From Duganella sp. BJB480 (GTDB lineage: Bacteria > Pseudomonadota > Gammaproteobacteria > Burkholderiales > Burkholderiaceae_D), in assembly GCA_003416985.1 (NCBI GenBank), contig QVIN01000008.1, positions 124,001 to 188,000 on the forward strand: DNA of 64,000 nucleotides. Reading direction: 5' to 3'. A model generated the notes under the pieces. That model worked only from the letters and a program-made list of their open reading frames with translations. It was not told the DNA's origin and ran no database searches. Numbering within the stretch: the first letter of the stretch is position 1; each line of letters opens with the position of its first letter. Below, in pieces: positions 63,636 to 64,000 of the stretch. The translations under genes and the position numbers were made by a program.

Positions 63636-63833
63636 ATGCCACGCCTGAAAGCCGAAACCCTTTCCATCCGCACATCCATCGAGATCAAGCAGCTACTTCG
63701 CTTGGCGGCGGAGCGCGAGCGCCGGTCCGTGGCGTCCTTGATCGAAATCCTGGTGCTGGACTACGCCCAGCAGCATGGCTTACAGGCCGGGATCAACCAG
63801 CCAACGCCCCTCGTCAAAGTGGGCGCGTCGTGA
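63636..63833 (+). CDS. Ribbon-helix-helix-like small protein
   Basis: 65 residues (RLKAETLSIRTSIEIKQLLRLAAERERRSVASLIEILVLDYAQQHGLQ). The pattern of a short strand with alternating residues followed by two helices (IRTS.., ...RRSVASLIEILV) matches CopG/Arc-type DNA-binding proteins. It lies 112 bp upstream of the probable hsdM start on the same strand and could regulate the restriction genes. Small genes like this often precede type I restriction operons. No ribosome site is obvious. Confidence 0.6.
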   Translation: MPRLKAETLSIRTSIEIKQLLRLAAERERRSVASLIEILVLDYAQQHGLQAGINQPTPLVKVGAS

Positions 63834-63945
63834 CCCTGCTCTCTTGGTTAAATCCACCCCTCTCTGGCATGTACACCGGCAAGGCTGCGACCAACGCACG
63901 CCTTTCTGGCTGCTGCCCTTTGACTTTTGCCCCTGAGGCCACCGC

Positions 63946-64000
63946 ATGAATCCCACTGAACAAAAATTTTTCAACGACCTCGAAAAGAAACTGTGGACCG
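63946..64000 (+). CDS. hsdM: Type I restriction-modification methyltransferase subunit HsdM, start only
   Basis: Only the first 18 codons are in the window: MNPTEQKFFNDLEKKLWT. This is the typical N-terminus of HsdM subunits, which continue with an AADKLR segment and the N6-adenine methyltransferase domain. HsdM with HsdS methylates adenine at a split target sequence, and with HsdR restricts foreign DNA. Preceded by a ribbon-helix-helix-like gene. The call rests on 18 residues, so it is probable rather than certain. Confidence 0.65.
   Translation, partial: MNPTEQKFFNDLEKKLWT

Overview
The window looks like chromosome of a high-GC betaproteobacterium, most likely family Oxalobacteraceae (Massilia, Duganella or Janthinobacterium type). 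This rests on gene order: lptC-lptA-lptB-rpoN-hpf, HIT-DUF971-ubiE-Tim44-ubiJ-ubiB-fmdB-DUF502-aspS-nudB, and a fatty-acid operon with a PsrA-like TetR gene. The genus is inference. No rRNA, tRNA, CRISPR array or intact insertion sequence was seen.

Layout. 1-1.27 kb: by eye lower-GC accessory DNA with the 3' part of a metallo-beta-lactamase-fold gene that runs off the left edge. 1.27-8.75 kb: beta-oxidation operon on the minus strand (acyl-CoA dehydrogenase, FadN-type bifunctional enzyme, hotdog thioesterase-like protein, thiolase, enoyl-CoA isomerase-like protein) headed by a TetR regulator. 8.98-19.36 kb: glycan-utilisation locus. A TonB-dependent receptor, a BNR_4 lyase-like protein, a GH105 unsaturated uronyl hydrolase, a DUF2264 protein and a DUF4861 protein lie on the minus strand, opposite a LacI regulator and a sugar MFS transporter. 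Two matching LacI-type operators lie between the two arms. 19.36-22.6 kb: Hsp15, a ClsB-like phospholipase D protein, a periplasmic solute-binding protein and an EEP-family phosphatase/nuclease.

22.7-39.5 kb: conserved betaproteobacterial backbone on the minus strand (nudB, aspS, DUF502, fmdB, methyltransferase, ubiB, ubiJ, Tim44, ubiE, DUF971, HIT, a giant FAD/Fe-S oxidoreductase). It is interrupted by a serralysin-like secreted metallopeptidase, a secreted alpha/beta hydrolase and a decayed PIN-toxin module. 39.7-45.7 kb: yqaA, ilvA, queF, then ptsN-hprK-rapZ on the plus strand. 45.7-47.4 kb: an orphan antitoxin, a chimeric lrp/VOC pseudogene and a 3-hydroxyisobutyryl-CoA hydrolase-like gene. 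47.5-53 kb: hpf-rpoN-lptB-lptA-lptC-kdsC-kdsD on the minus strand. Compared with the order I expect, ptsN-hprK-rapZ is flipped relative to rpoN-hpf, which suggests a local inversion.

53-62.3 kb: a CPA2 cation/proton antiporter, a diguanylate cyclase, a MOSC protein, a NYN-LOTUS RNA-binding protein, and a tightly overlapping Crp/Fnr - hybrid histidine kinase - response regulator operon. 62.5-64 kb: small genes, a decayed P-loop ATPase, a ribbon-helix-helix-like gene and the first 18 codons of a probable type I restriction HsdM gene, so a defence or mobile island probably begins at the right edge.

A long palindromic repeat family occurs at 40.33 kb (41-bp perfect arms) and 55.07-55.20 kb (one full copy plus a half). 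In the second place the repeat itself supplies the last codons and the stop of the diguanylate cyclase gene. The best candidates for new biology are the uronate-glycan locus with its twin operators, this repeat family, and the three-gene signalling operon.
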